Source: Herbaspirillum sp. SJZ107
GTDB taxonomy: Bacteria; Pseudomonadota; Gammaproteobacteria; Burkholderiales; Burkholderiaceae_D
DNA length: 64,000 nucleotides
Assembly: GCF_006715485.1 (NCBI RefSeq)
Contig: NZ_VFNH01000003.1
Span: 806,001 to 870,000 of the forward strand
Reading direction: 5' to 3'
Positions within the stretch are counted from its first letter, which is position 1. Each line of letters begins with the position of its first letter. A program made the position numbers and the translations under genes. The notes under the pieces are model-generated. The model had not been told where the DNA came from, ran no database searches, and saw only the letters and a list, made by a program, of their open reading frames with translations. This document shows positions 50,454 to 62,963 of the stretch, in pieces.

Positions 50454-51482
50454 ATGACTTCCGAAATCGATACCGGCATCGCTGCAGCAGTGGCAGCACC
50501 CGTAGCCGCACCCGTCACCGAACCCGCCGCCTACAACGCCAGCGACAAGCAGAAGGGCGCCAGCAAGACCTCGCGCATCCCGATCAAGATCGTCCCGCTC
50601 GAGCAGCACGAGCGCCTGAAAAAGCCGGACTGGATCCGCGTGAAAGCCGCCACGGCGTCGTCGCGCTTCTACGAGATCAAGGACATCCTGCGCGCGAACA
50701 ACCTGGTCACTGTTTGCGAGGAAGCCAGCTGCCCGAACATCGGCGAATGCTTCGGCAAGGGCACCGCGACCTTCATGATCATGGGCGACAAGTGCACCCG
50801 CCGCTGCCCGTTCTGCGACGTCGGCCACGGCCGTCCGGACCCGCTCGACGTCAACGAGCCGGGCAACCTGGCCAAGACCATCGCCGACCTGCGCTTGTCG
50901 TATGTCGTGATCACTTCGGTCGACCGCGACGACCTGCGTGACGGCGGCGCCGGCCACTTCGTCGAGTGCATCAGCAAGACGCGCGCGCTGTCGCCGAACA
51001 CCAAGATCGAAGTGCTGGTGCCGGACTTCCGCGGCCGTCTGGAGAAGGCGCTGAACATCTTCGCCGACGGCTTGCCTGACGTGATGAACCACAACCTGGA
51101 AACCGTGCCGCGCCTGTACAAGGAAGCGCGTCCGGGCGCCGATTACCAGCACTCGCTGACCCTGCTGAAAGACTTCAAGGCCAAGTACCCGAACGCCGTC
51201 ACCAAGTCGGGCCTGATGGTCGGCCTGGGCGAGACCGACGAGGAAATCCTGGAAGTCATGCGCGACATGCGCGCCCACGACATCGACATGCTGACCATCG
51301 GCCAGTACCTGGCACCGTCGAACTCGCACCTGCCGGTGCGCCGCTACGTGCACCCGGACGTCTTCAAGATGTTCGAAGAAAAGGCCTACGAGATGGGCTT
51401 CGTGCACGCGGCCGTCGGCGCGATGGTGCGTTCGTCGTACCACGCCGACCAGCAGGCGCACGAAGCCGGCGTCGCGGCTTAA
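50454..51482 (+). CDS. lipA: Lipoyl synthase LipA
   Basis: LipA is a radical-SAM enzyme that inserts two sulfur atoms into octanoyl groups. The auxiliary cluster motif CEEASCPNIGECF and the radical-SAM motif CTRRCPFC (CxxxCxxC) are intact, with FMIMGDKCT just before. The end LPVRRYVHPDVFKMFEEKAY and MVRSSYHADQQ is typical, including the conserved Ser near the C-terminus. The N-terminal 40 residues are Ala/Pro-rich and variable. ATG 50454 is 21 bases after the lipB stop. Length 342 aa is slightly long. Confidence 0.95.
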   Translation: MTSEIDTGIAAAVAAPVAAPVTEPAAYNASDKQKGASKTSRIPIKIVPLEQHERLKKPDWIRVKAATASSRFYEIKDILRANNLVTVCEEASCPNIGECFGKGTATFMIMGDKCTRRCPFCDVGHGRPDPLDVNEPGNLAKTIADLRLSYVVITSVDRDDLRDGGAGHFVECISKTRALSPNTKIEVLVPDFRGRLEKALNIFADGLPDVMNHNLETVPRLYKEARPGADYQHSLTLLKDFKAKYPNAVTKSGLMVGLGETDEEILEVMRDMRAHDIDMLTIGQYLAPSNSHLPVRRYVHPDVFKMFEEKAYEMGFVHAAVGAMVRSSYHADQQAHEAGVAA

Positions 51483-51499
51483 GAGCTTAAGCCTCGGCC

Positions 51500-51784
51500 T
51501 CAGCCGGCATCCCCGCCGGTATCCTCATCCTTCGGCACCGAGGTATTCTCCGCCACCGGCAACTCCTGCCGGCGGCGGTGCCGGGTCATCGCATCCAGCA
51601 CGATCGGCGCCAGGCCGGCGCCTTCCTCGCGGTCCATGTGCTCGTACAGCCGTACCCGCATGCGCGGCGCCCAGTAGCGCTCGATGTGGGTGGCGATGCC
51701 TACCTGCGCTTCTTCGCGGTCCGGGAAGGAAGCGAAGAAGCCGCCGATCTGGTTGGCCATCGTGACCAGGTGGTCGATATTCAT
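51500..51784 (-). CDS. fdsD: Formate dehydrogenase subunit delta FdsD
   Basis: The 94-residue protein matches the FdsD family (VTMANQIGGFFASFPDREE, VGIATHIERYWAPRMR), an accessory subunit needed for soluble NAD-dependent formate dehydrogenase. AAGGA lies just before the ATG. It starts 13 bases after the fdsA stop and is the last gene of fdsGBAD. No fdsC lies between fdsA and fdsD. Confidence 0.92.
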   Translation of the reverse strand: MNIDHLVTMANQIGGFFASFPDREEAQVGIATHIERYWAPRMRVRLYEHMDREEGAGLAPIVLDAMTRHRRRQELPVAENTSVPKDEDTGGDAG

Positions 51785-51797
51785 CCTTGTGTTCTCC

Positions 51798-54674
51798 TCA
51801 GATGGTCACGTTGGCATCGGGTAGCCGCACCTCGGCCAGCTGCAGCTGTTCGGCATTGAAGCGCCGGTAGGCCTGCTGCCACTCGGACGGCTGCTGCACC
51901 GGCATCACCTGCACCGCCGTCACCTTGTATTCGGGGCAGTTGGTGGCCCAGTCCGAATTCTCCGTCGTGATCACGTTGGCGCCCGATTCCGGGAAGTGGA
52001 AGGTGGTGTAGACCACGCCCGGCTGCATGCGCTCGGTGACCAGCGCGCGCAGCACCGTGGCACCGGCACGGCTCTCGATGCCGACCCAGTCGCCCTCTGC
52101 AATGCCGCGTTCCTGGGCATCGTGCGGGTGGATCTCGATGCGGTCTTCGGCGTGCCACTGCACGTTCTCGGTCCGCCGCGTCTGCGCCCCCACGTTGTAC
52201 TGCGACAGGATGCGGCCGGTGGTCAGAATCAGCGGATACTTGCGCGTCACCTTTTCGGACGTGCCGACGTACTGGGTGATGATGAAGCGCCCCTTGCCGC
52301 GCACGAATTCCTTGATGTGCATGGTCGGCGTGCCTTCCGGCGCGTCGGCGTTGCACGGCCACTGGATGCTGCCCAGTTGGTCCAGGCGCGCGTAGCTGAC
52401 GCCGGTGAAGGTCGGGGTCAGCATCGCGATCTCGTCCATGATCTCGGATGGGTGGCGGTAGTCCATCGGATAGCCCAGACGGTTCGACAGCGCCACCGTC
52501 ACTTCCCAGTCGGCGTAGCCGGCGCGTGGCGGCATCACCTTGCGCACGCGCGAGATGCGCCGTTCGGCGTTGGTGAAGGTGCCGTCCTTTTCCAGGAACG
52601 ACGAGCCGGGCAGCAGCACGTGGGCGAACTTCGCGGTCTCGTTGAGGAAGATGTCCTGCACCACCACGCACTCCATCGCCTGCAGCGCGGCGGTCACGTG
52701 CTGGGTGTTGGGGTCGGACTGGACGATGTCCTCGCCCTGGCAGTACAGGCCGAGGAAGCTGCCGTCCAGCGCGGCTTCGAACATGTTCGGGATGCGCAGG
52801 CCCGGCTCGGCCTGCAGCGGCACGCCCCAGGCCTGCTCGAACACGCCGCGCACGGTGCTGTCGGACACGTGGCGGTAGCCCGGCAGCTCGTGCGGGAAGG
52901 AACCGATGTCGCACGAACCCTGCACGTTGTTCTGGCCGCGCAGCGGATTCACGCCGACGCCTTCGCGGCCCACGTTCCCGGTCGCCATGGCCAGGTTGGC
53001 GATCGCCATCACGGCGGTCGAACCCTGCGCGTGCTCGGTCACGCCCAGGCCGTAGAAGATGGCGGCGTTGCCGCCCGTCGCATACAGGCGCGCCGCCTCC
53101 CGCACCAGCTGGGCCGGCACGCCGGTGACGTCGGCCATCGCTTCCGGCGAATTCTCCGGCTGCGCCACGAAATCGCGCCACTGGGAAAACGCGCGTTCCT
53201 CGCAGCGCTCGGCGATGAACGCTTCGTTCAGCAGACCCTCGGTGACGATCACGTGCGCCAGCGACGACAGGATGGCGACGTTGGTGCCGGGTTTCAGTTG
53301 CAGGTGGTAGTCGGCGCGCACGTGCGGCGATTTGATCAGGTCGATGCGGCGCGGATCGATCACGATCAGGCGCGCGCCCTGGCGCAAGCGCCGCTTCATG
53401 CGCGAGCCGAACACCGGGTGGCCATCGGTCGGGTTGGCGCCGATGACCAGCACCACGTCGCACTGCTCGATCGACTTGAAGCTCTGGGTGCCGGCCGATT
53501 CGCCCAGCGTCTGCTTTAAACCATAGCCGGTCGGCGAGTGGCACACGCGGGCGCAGGTGTCGACGTTGTTGTTGCCGAATGCCGCGCGCACCAGCTTCTG
53601 CACCAGGTAGCCTTCCTCGTTGGTGCAGCGCGACGAGACGATGCCGCCGATCGAATCGACGCCGTATTTCGCCTGGATGCGCTTGAACTCGGACGCGGCG
53701 TAGTCGAGCGCTTCGTCCCAGCTGACTTCCTTCCACGGATCGGTGATCTTCGAGCGGATCATCGGTTTCAGTATGCGGTCCTTGTGCGTGGCGTAACCCC
53801 AGGCGAAGCGGCCTTTTACGCACGCATGGCCCTCGTTGGCCTTGCCGTCCTTGGCCGGCACCATGCGCACCACCTCGTTGCCCTTCATCTCGGCATTCAG
53901 CGAGCAGCCGACGCCGCAATAGGCGCAGGTCGTGGTCACGCTGTGCTCGCCCTGGCCGAGCCAGATCACCGATTTTTCCTGCAGCGTGGCGGTCGGGCAG
54001 GCTTCCACGCAGGCGCCGCAGGACACGCATTCGGATGCCATGAAGGGCTCGTTCTGGCCGGCCGAGACGCGCGAATCGAAGCCGCGTCCCGAGATCGTCA
54101 GTGCGAAGGTGCCTTGCGTTTCCTCGCAGGCGCGTACGCAGCGGTTGCAGACGATGCACTTGGAGGAATCGAAGGTGAAGTAGGGGTTCGATTCGTCCTT
54201 CTTCAGTTTTAAATGGTTCTCGCCGTCGTAACCGTAGCGCACTTCGCGAAGGCCGGTGACGCCGGCCATGTCCTGCAGTTCGCAATTGCCGTTGGCGGGG
54301 CAGGTGAGGCAGTCGAGCGGGTGGTCGGAGATGTACAGCTCCATCACGCCTTTTCTGAGCTGCTGCAGCTTCGACGATTGGGTGCGCACCACCATGCCGG
54401 GTTCGACCGGCGTGGTGCAGGAAGCCGGATAGCCGCGCCGGCCCTCGATCTCCACCAGGCACAGGCGGCAGGAGCCGAAGGGCTCCAGGCTGTCGGTGGC
54501 GCACAGTTTCGGGATGTTGATGTCGGCCAGGGCAGCGGCGCGCATCACCGACGTGCCGGCGGGGACGGTGACGCGCTCGCCATCGATTTCCAGCGTGACG
54601 TATTCGATATCGGCGTCCGCGAAGACGGCGGCAGGCGGCGTGCCCAGGTCGCGTTTGAGGATGGTTTCGATCAT
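51798..54674 (-). CDS. fdsA: Formate dehydrogenase catalytic subunit FdsA
   Basis: FdsA is the molybdenum bis-MGD subunit that oxidises formate to CO2. It carries a plant-type [2Fe-2S] region (FGSCRLCLVEI), a His-Cys cluster segment (HPLDCLTCPANGNCELQ), two [4Fe-4S] motifs (CIVCNRCVRACEETQG and CVSCGACVEACPTATLQ), the catalytic-domain cluster CAYCGVGCSLN, and the Mo-ligand region ARVCHSPTGYGLKQT. Length 958 aa is normal for the NAD-linked enzyme. AGGAG precedes the ATG, 9 bases after the fdsB stop. Soluble, cytoplasmic. Confidence 0.96.
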   Translation of the reverse strand: MIETILKRDLGTPPAAVFADADIEYVTLEIDGERVTVPAGTSVMRAAALADINIPKLCATDSLEPFGSCRLCLVEIEGRRGYPASCTTPVEPGMVVRTQSSKLQQLRKGVMELYISDHPLDCLTCPANGNCELQDMAGVTGLREVRYGYDGENHLKLKKDESNPYFTFDSSKCIVCNRCVRACEETQGTFALTISGRGFDSRVSAGQNEPFMASECVSCGACVEACPTATLQEKSVIWLGQGEHSVTTTCAYCGVGCSLNAEMKGNEVVRMVPAKDGKANEGHACVKGRFAWGYATHKDRILKPMIRSKITDPWKEVSWDEALDYAASEFKRIQAKYGVDSIGGIVSSRCTNEEGYLVQKLVRAAFGNNNVDTCARVCHSPTGYGLKQTLGESAGTQSFKSIEQCDVVLVIGANPTDGHPVFGSRMKRRLRQGARLIVIDPRRIDLIKSPHVRADYHLQLKPGTNVAILSSLAHVIVTEGLLNEAFIAERCEERAFSQWRDFVAQPENSPEAMADVTGVPAQLVREAARLYATGGNAAIFYGLGVTEHAQGSTAVMAIANLAMATGNVGREGVGVNPLRGQNNVQGSCDIGSFPHELPGYRHVSDSTVRGVFEQAWGVPLQAEPGLRIPNMFEAALDGSFLGLYCQGEDIVQSDPNTQHVTAALQAMECVVVQDIFLNETAKFAHVLLPGSSFLEKDGTFTNAERRISRVRKVMPPRAGYADWEVTVALSNRLGYPMDYRHPSEIMDEIAMLTPTFTGVSYARLDQLGSIQWPCNADAPEGTPTMHIKEFVRGKGRFIITQYVGTSEKVTRKYPLILTTGRILSQYNVGAQTRRTENVQWHAEDRIEIHPHDAQERGIAEGDWVGIESRAGATVLRALVTERMQPGVVYTTFHFPESGANVITTENSDWATNCPEYKVTAVQVMPVQQPSEWQQAYRRFNAEQLQLAEVRLPDANVTI

Positions 54675-54683
54675 CTTGTTCTC

Positions 54684-56242
<1,559 letters not shown>

Positions 56243-56246
<4 letters not shown>

Positions 56247-56734
56247 ACGGCCTCCGCGGTCTGGGCATGCGTCACATCGGCGAGCACGGCATCGAAGCGC
56301 GCCGGCGTCACGCGTGCGAACACCCGGTCGTCGACCGTCATGGCCGGCGCGCTGGCGCACAGGCCCAGGCAGTAGACGGGTTCGAGCGCGAAGCTGTCGT
56401 CCGCGCTGTGGCCGTGCAAGCCGCAACCGAGCGCCTGCTGCGCATGCGCCAGCAGCCGGTCGCCGCTCATGCTCTGGCAGGCCTCGGCACGGCACAGTTT
56501 TACGACGCACCGGGCCGGCGCTGCGCTGCGGAAGTCGTGATAAAAGGTGATCACGCCATGCACTTCGGCGCGCGACAAATTGAAATGCTGCGCGATCGGC
56601 TGGACGAGACTGGGTGGGACGTAGCCGAGGCGGTCCTGCAGCGCGTGCAGCAGGGGCAGCAGCTGGTCCTGGCGCGTGCCGTGGCGTGCGCACAGGTCGT
56701 CAAGGATGGCGTCCGGGTCGGATGGTGTGTGCAT
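56243..56734 (-). CDS. fdsG: Formate dehydrogenase subunit gamma FdsG
   Basis: FdsG resembles NuoE and carries one [2Fe-2S] cluster: CRAEACQSMSG and CLGLCASAPAM supply the four cysteines. The helical N-terminus contains LLHALQDRLGYVPPSLV and AEVHGVITFYHDF, family signatures. GGAG lies 5 bases before the ATG. It is the first gene of the operon; the 240-base gap to the divergent regulator holds the palindrome. Confidence 0.95.
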
Positions 56735-56845
56735 GGCGTCTCCATGTTGGCCCGCTTATGTTCGCTGCTGCATATGCGGGGCCGGTTTTGATGTTATAAA
56801 TCCAGCCTAGCACCCGCAAAATTCTGAATCAATAGGAAATAATTT

Positions 56846-56977
56846 GCATATGCGCTCCTCGAAAAACCGTCGCGAGCGGCGGCCAGCGTGGTTGAGAAGC
56901 GCAGCTGTACGAAAGTACAGTGAGCATCGCAAACCGCGCTGGCAACGCGCAGTAGGTTTTTCGAGGAGTGCATATGC
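56846..56977. repeat. 132-bp imperfect palindrome covering the regulator's start
   Basis: Outer arms 56846-56868 and 56955-56977 are inverted copies with 22 of 23 matches. A second pair (56883-56893 and 56932-56942) matches at 10 of 11, and the apex CTGTAC-GAAA-GTACAG is a perfect 6-bp stem with a GAAA tetraloop; all share one centre near 56912. The right arm contains the GAGGAG ribosome-binding site and ATG of the downstream regulator, so in RNA these would be paired with the left arm. It could be an inserted mobile hairpin, a cruciform, or an RNA control element. Confidence 0.85.
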
Positions 56978-58029
56978 TGAAGGTCGAAATCCGTCCAGAC
57001 TGGATTCTCAGAGATGCGCGCGGCACGCCCACTGCCTTGCCGGCGCTGCTGTCGCTGCTGACGGCGGTGAGCCAGAGCGGCAGCATCAGCAAGGCGGCCA
57101 CGGCCTGCGGCATGTCCTACCGCCACGCCTGGGGCTTGCTGGAACAGTTCGGCGACCAGTTCGGCGCCCAGCTGGTGCACAAGGTGAGAGGGCAGGGCAC
57201 GCTGCTTTCTCCGCTGGCGGAAAAGCTGATCTGGGCCGACCGCCGCATCAGCGCGCGCTTGAGCCCGCTGCTCGACAGCCTGGCGTCCGAACTGCAGCAG
57301 GAGCTGGCGCGCGTGCTGGCCCTCGAAGCGCAGGTGCTGCGCCTGACGGCCTCGCACGGCTTCGCGGTGGCGGCGCTGGTCGCGCAGCTGGGCGGGCAGG
57401 GCGTCGCAGTCGACATCAAGTACCGCAGCAGCACCGAAGCCGTGGCGGCGCTGGCGCACGACGAATGCGACCTGGCCGGCTTCCACCTCCCGATGGGCAA
57501 GTTCGAAGCGGCCGCCGCCGCGGCGCACCGGCAATGGCTGGACCCGGCGCGCCATGCCTTCCTGCACCTCGCCTGTCGCCAGCAGGGCCTGTTCGTCGCG
57601 AAGGGCAACCCGAAACGTATCGGCGGACTGGACGACCTGGTGCGTCCGGACATCCGTTTCGTCAACCGCCAGCACGGCTCCGGCACACGCGTGCTGCTGG
57701 AGCTGCTGCTGGCCGACCGCGCGCTCGATACCGCCCGCATCGCCGGCTTCGACAGCGCCGAATTCACGCATGCGGCGGTGGCGGCTTTTGTTGCCAGCGG
57801 CATGGCCGACGTCAGCTTCGGCGTCGAGACCGCGGCGCGCCGCTTCGACCTCGATTTCATTCCGATCTGCCGCGAGCGCTACTTCCTGGCCTGCGACCGC
57901 GCCGCACTCGATACGCCGCTGCTGCAGGCTGCGCGCGACGCCATGGCGAGCGCCGCCTTCCGCCAGGTACTGGACGGTTTGCCGGGCTACGACGGCACTG
58001 CCTCCGGCGCCCTGGAAACCCTGTTCTGA
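56974..58029 (+). CDS. Regulator with ModE-like HTH and periplasmic-binding-like domain
   Basis: The 351-residue protein starts with a winged HTH like ModE or LysR (LLTAVSQSGSISKAATACGM, SYRHAWGLLEQFGDQFG) and continues with a PBP-like substrate-binding domain (LRLTASHGFAVAALVAQ, LVRPDIRFVNRQHGSGTRVLL, GMADVSFGVETAARRFDLDF). This combination is a known regulator family of molybdoenzyme or formate genes. It is divergent from fdsGBAD and very probably controls it, sensing a molybdenum cofactor precursor, formate or another anion (inference). ATG 56974 lies in the palindrome's right arm. Confidence 0.85.
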   Translation: MLKVEIRPDWILRDARGTPTALPALLSLLTAVSQSGSISKAATACGMSYRHAWGLLEQFGDQFGAQLVHKVRGQGTLLSPLAEKLIWADRRISARLSPLLDSLASELQQELARVLALEAQVLRLTASHGFAVAALVAQLGGQGVAVDIKYRSSTEAVAALAHDECDLAGFHLPMGKFEAAAAAAHRQWLDPARHAFLHLACRQQGLFVAKGNPKRIGGLDDLVRPDIRFVNRQHGSGTRVLLELLLADRALDTARIAGFDSAEFTHAAVAAFVASGMADVSFGVETAARRFDLDFIPICRERYFLACDRAALDTPLLQAARDAMASAAFRQVLDGLPGYDGTASGALETLF

Positions 58030-58047
58030 CACGCGGATTTTGCAAAT

Positions 58048-58063
58048 CTTGACCCGGGTCAAG
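58048..58063. promoter_or_regulatory. Perfect 16-bp palindrome CTTGACCCGGGTCAAG, FNR/CRP-type candidate site
   Basis: The palindrome lies 75-90 bases before the formyl-CoA transferase start. The TTGAC-N4-GTCAA form resembles FNR/Anr-type boxes (TTGAT-N4-ATCAA), suggesting oxygen or redox control, but an unrelated regulator could read it. It may serve the frc promoter. Confidence 0.45.
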
Positions 58064-58137
58064 TGGACTTTCCGGGCCGGTTGGCTAAGATGGCCCGGCA
58101 TCGCCACATATAAATAAAACATCGGAGGAGACTGGGA

Positions 58138-59385
58138 ATGAGCAAGGCACTCGAAGGCGTCCGGATTCTCGATTTCACTCACGTCCAGTCGGGGCCGACC
58201 TGCACCCAGTTGCTGGCCTGGTTCGGCGCCGACGTCATCAAGGTAGAACGGGCCGGCGAGGGCGACGCCACCCGCGCCCAGCTGCGCGACATCCCCGGCG
58301 TCGACAGCCTGTACTTCACGATGCTGAACCATAACAAACGCTCGATCACGCTGAATGCCAAGCACCCGGCCGGCAAGGAAGTGCTGGAAACCCTGATCCG
58401 CGATTGCGACGTGCTGGTCGAGAATTTCGCCCCCGGCGCCCTCGACCGCATGGGTTTTGGATGGGAGCGCATCCAGGAGCTCAATCCGCGCATGATCGTG
58501 GCGTCCGTCAAAGGCTTCGGGCCGGGGCCGTACGAGCACTGCAAGGTGTACGAGAACGTGGCGCAGTGTACCGGCGGGGCGGCGTCCACCACCGGTTTCG
58601 AGGACGGTCCGCCGGTCGTCACCGGCGCCCAGATCGGCGACAGCGGCAGCGGCCTGCACCTGGCGCTGGGCATCGTCACCGCGCTCTACCAGAGACAAGT
58701 CACCGGCCGCGGCCAGCGCGTGCTGACGGCGATGCAGGATGCGGTGCTGAACCTGTGTCGCGTCAAGCTGCGCGACCAGCAGCGGCTCGAGCGCAATGGC
58801 GTGATGGAAGAATATCCGCAGTATCCGGAAGGGACCTTCGGCGACGCCGTGCCGCGCGCCGGCAATGCCTCCGGCGGCGGCCAGCCGGGCTGGATCCTGA
58901 AGTGCAAGGGCTGGGAAGACGACCCCAATGCCTACATCTATTTCATCACGCAGGCGGCGGTGTGGCCGGCGATCTGCAAGGTGATCGGGCGCGAGGAGTG
59001 GATCACCGACCCCGACTACGCCACGCCGCGCGCGCGCCTGCCGCGCCTGATGCAGGTGTTCGCCACCATCGAGGAATGGACCCGCGAGCACACCAAGTTC
59101 GAGGTGATGGATATCCTCAACCAGTACGACATCCCGTGCGGCCCGATCCTGTCGATGAAGGAGATCGCCGAGGAACCGTCGCTGCGCGCCACCGGTACCA
59201 TCGTCGAGGTCGATCATCCGGAGCGCGGACCGTATCTGACGGTGGGCAATCCGATCAAGCTGTCGGACAGCCCGACCGAGGTGCGCCGCTCGCCGCTGCT
59301 GGGCGAGCATACCGAGGAGGTGCTGGGGCAGCTGGGCTACAGTTCGGAGCAGATTGCGGCGCTGCGCTCCGTACACGCTATATGA
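58138..59385 (+). CDS. frc: Formyl-CoA:oxalate CoA-transferase
   Basis: The class-III CoA-transferase (CaiB/BaiF family) moves CoA from formyl-CoA to oxalate. The sequence closely follows characterised Frc enzymes: FTHVQSGPTCTQLLAWFGAD, VKGFGPGPYEHCKVYENVAQ, the catalytic Asp in QIGDSGSGLH (residue 168), AMQDAVLNLCRVKLRDQQR and the glycine-rich loop GGGQPGW. Length 415 aa is normal. GGAGGAG lies upstream of the ATG. No oxalyl-CoA decarboxylase gene is in the window. It sits with glyoxylate and formate genes, fitting oxalate breakdown. Confidence 0.93.
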   Translation: MSKALEGVRILDFTHVQSGPTCTQLLAWFGADVIKVERAGEGDATRAQLRDIPGVDSLYFTMLNHNKRSITLNAKHPAGKEVLETLIRDCDVLVENFAPGALDRMGFGWERIQELNPRMIVASVKGFGPGPYEHCKVYENVAQCTGGAASTTGFEDGPPVVTGAQIGDSGSGLHLALGIVTALYQRQVTGRGQRVLTAMQDAVLNLCRVKLRDQQRLERNGVMEEYPQYPEGTFGDAVPRAGNASGGGQPGWILKCKGWEDDPNAYIYFITQAAVWPAICKVIGREEWITDPDYATPRARLPRLMQVFATIEEWTREHTKFEVMDILNQYDIPCGPILSMKEIAEEPSLRATGTIVEVDHPERGPYLTVGNPIKLSDSPTEVRRSPLLGEHTEEVLGQLGYSSEQIAALRSVHAI

Positions 59386-59395
59386 TTCGTCGCCC

Positions 59396-60301
59396 CTACC
59401 GAATCCAATAATCCGGCCGGGCATACGCCGCCTTCAAGGTATCGATGAACGCCCGCACCCGCGCCGGCAAATGCCGCTGCTGCATGTACACTGCCATGAT
59501 GTCGTAGTCCGGCAGGGCGTAGTCGTCCAGCACCGTCACCAGCTCGCCCGAGGCCAGCTGCGACTGGATTTCCCAGGTCGAGCGCCAGGCCAGTCCCAGA
59601 CCCTCGCTGGCCCAGCGGTGCAGCAGTTCGCCGTCGTTGCAATCGAGCTTGCCGTCCACCTTGACGGCGACCGGCTTGCCCTCCTTCTGGAAATACCAGC
59701 CGCGCTGCTGGCCGCCCTGCAGGTTAAAGGCGAGGCAGTTGTGCCTGGCCAGGTCGTCCAGCGTGCGCGGGGTGCCGCAGCGCGCAAAATAGGCCGGCGT
59801 GCCGCACACCACGCGCCGGTTGGCGCTAAGGCGCACCGCCACGAAACTCGGGTCGATCGCGCCGCCGATGCGGATGCCGAGTTCGTAGCCTTCGCGCACC
59901 AGGTCGACGACCTGGTCGGTCAGGTTGAACGAGATCCGCACCTTCGGGTGCGCCGCCAGGAAGGCCGGCGCATGCGGCGCCACGTGCAGCCTGCCGAACG
60001 CCGCCGGCGCCGACACGATCAGGTGGCCGCTGGCTTCATCGCGCCCTTCGGAGACGATGGTCTCGGCCGTCTCGACGCCGGCCAGCAGCTTGCGGCAGTG
60101 CTCGAGGAACAGGGTGCCGGATTCGGTCAGCGCCAGGTGGCGCGTGGTGCGGTGCAGCAGCTTGACGCCGAGGCGGCGCTCGAGCGCGTCGATGCGCCGG
60201 CCCAGCATCACCGGGGTGACGTGCTGGGCCAGGGCGGCACGCGCCAGGCTGCCCTGGTCGACGGCCTCGACGAATGCGCTCATCTCGCGGAACTTATCCA
60301 T
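59396..60301 (-). CDS. LysR-family regulator, divergent from gcl
   Basis: The 301-residue protein has the LysR HTH (FVEAVDQGSLARAALAQHVT, LGRRIDALERRLGVKLLHRT) and an effector domain (GYELGIRIGGAIDPSFVAV, WRSTWEIQSQLASGELV). Position across a 113-base gap from gcl makes it the likely regulator of gcl-hyi-glxR. The gap includes ATTC...GAAT and CACA...TGTG inverted elements. The effector ligand is unknown; glyoxylate is a guess. Confidence 0.9.
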   Translation of the reverse strand: MDKFREMSAFVEAVDQGSLARAALAQHVTPVMLGRRIDALERRLGVKLLHRTTRHLALTESGTLFLEHCRKLLAGVETAETIVSEGRDEASGHLIVSAPAAFGRLHVAPHAPAFLAAHPKVRISFNLTDQVVDLVREGYELGIRIGGAIDPSFVAVRLSANRRVVCGTPAYFARCGTPRTLDDLARHNCLAFNLQGGQQRGWYFQKEGKPVAVKVDGKLDCNDGELLHRWASEGLGLAWRSTWEIQSQLASGELVTVLDDYALPDYDIMAVYMQQRHLPARVRAFIDTLKAAYARPDYWIR

Positions 60302-60414
60302 ATAAACAGTATTCCATATTCCTGGTATCGAATCACACGATTTTTTGTGGGCTTATCAAGCACGCCGCCACGTCCTAGCATGCCACTATCTACTCAACCG
60401 ATACGGGAGACGAC

Positions 60415-62157
<1,743 letters not shown>

Positions 62158-62160
62158 GAC

Positions 62161-62937
62161 ATGAAACTGGCTGCCAACCTGACCATGCTGTTCAATGAGG
62201 TCGATTTCCTGGACCGTTTCGAAAAGGCGGCGCAGGCCGGCTTCCGCGGCGTGGAATTCCTGTTCCCGTACGCGTATCCGGCGCAGGCGATCGCCGAGCA
62301 GCTGGACAAGCACCGCCTGCAACTGGTGCTGCACAACCTGCCGCCCGGCGACTGGGCCGGCGGCGAGCGCGGCATCGCCTGCCACCCCGGACGGCGCGCC
62401 GAATTCGAGGCCGGGGTCAAGCTCGCCGTCGATTATGCGCGCACGCTCGGCGTCAGGCAGCTGAACTGCCTGGCCGGCATCGTGCCGCGCAGCGCCGACC
62501 CCGAGCAGGCCCGTGCCGTGCTGGTGGCGAACCTGCGCTTTGCCGCCGCGCGCCTGAAGGAAGAGGGCATCGCGCTGCTGATCGAGCCGATCAACACCGT
62601 CGACATCCCCGGTTTCTTTTTGCACGGCACGCGCCAGGCGCGCGACATCATCCGTGCGACAGGTTCGGACAACCTGTTTCTGCAGTACGACATCTATCAC
62701 ATGCAGCGCATGGAAGGCGAGCTGGCTGCCACCATCGAAGCCAATTTGCCGCTGATCCGCCACATCCAGCTGGCCGACAACCCGGGCCGCGGCGAGCCCG
62801 GCACCGGCGAGATCAATTACCGCTACCTGTTGGAACGGCTGGACGTGATCGGCTACGACGGCTGGGTCGGCTGTGAATACAAGCCGCGCAGCAGCACCGC
62901 CGAGGGCCTGGCATGGCTGGCCCGGCACGGCATCTGA
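62161..62937 (+). CDS. hyi: Hydroxypyruvate isomerase
   Basis: Hyi converts tartronate semialdehyde to hydroxypyruvate reversibly. The 258-residue xylose-isomerase-like TIM barrel has FRGVEFLFPYAYP, LHNLPPGDWAGGERGIACHP, LIEPINTVDIPGFFL and YDIYHMQRMEGEL; E. coli Hyi is also 258 residues. It begins 3 bases after the gcl stop and is followed by glxR, the usual order. Confidence 0.95.
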   Translation: MKLAANLTMLFNEVDFLDRFEKAAQAGFRGVEFLFPYAYPAQAIAEQLDKHRLQLVLHNLPPGDWAGGERGIACHPGRRAEFEAGVKLAVDYARTLGVRQLNCLAGIVPRSADPEQARAVLVANLRFAAARLKEEGIALLIEPINTVDIPGFFLHGTRQARDIIRATGSDNLFLQYDIYHMQRMEGELAATIEANLPLIRHIQLADNPGRGEPGTGEINYRYLLERLDVIGYDGWVGCEYKPRSSTAEGLAWLARHGI

Positions 62938-62963
62938 TTCCGCAACCATTCAAGGAGACGATC

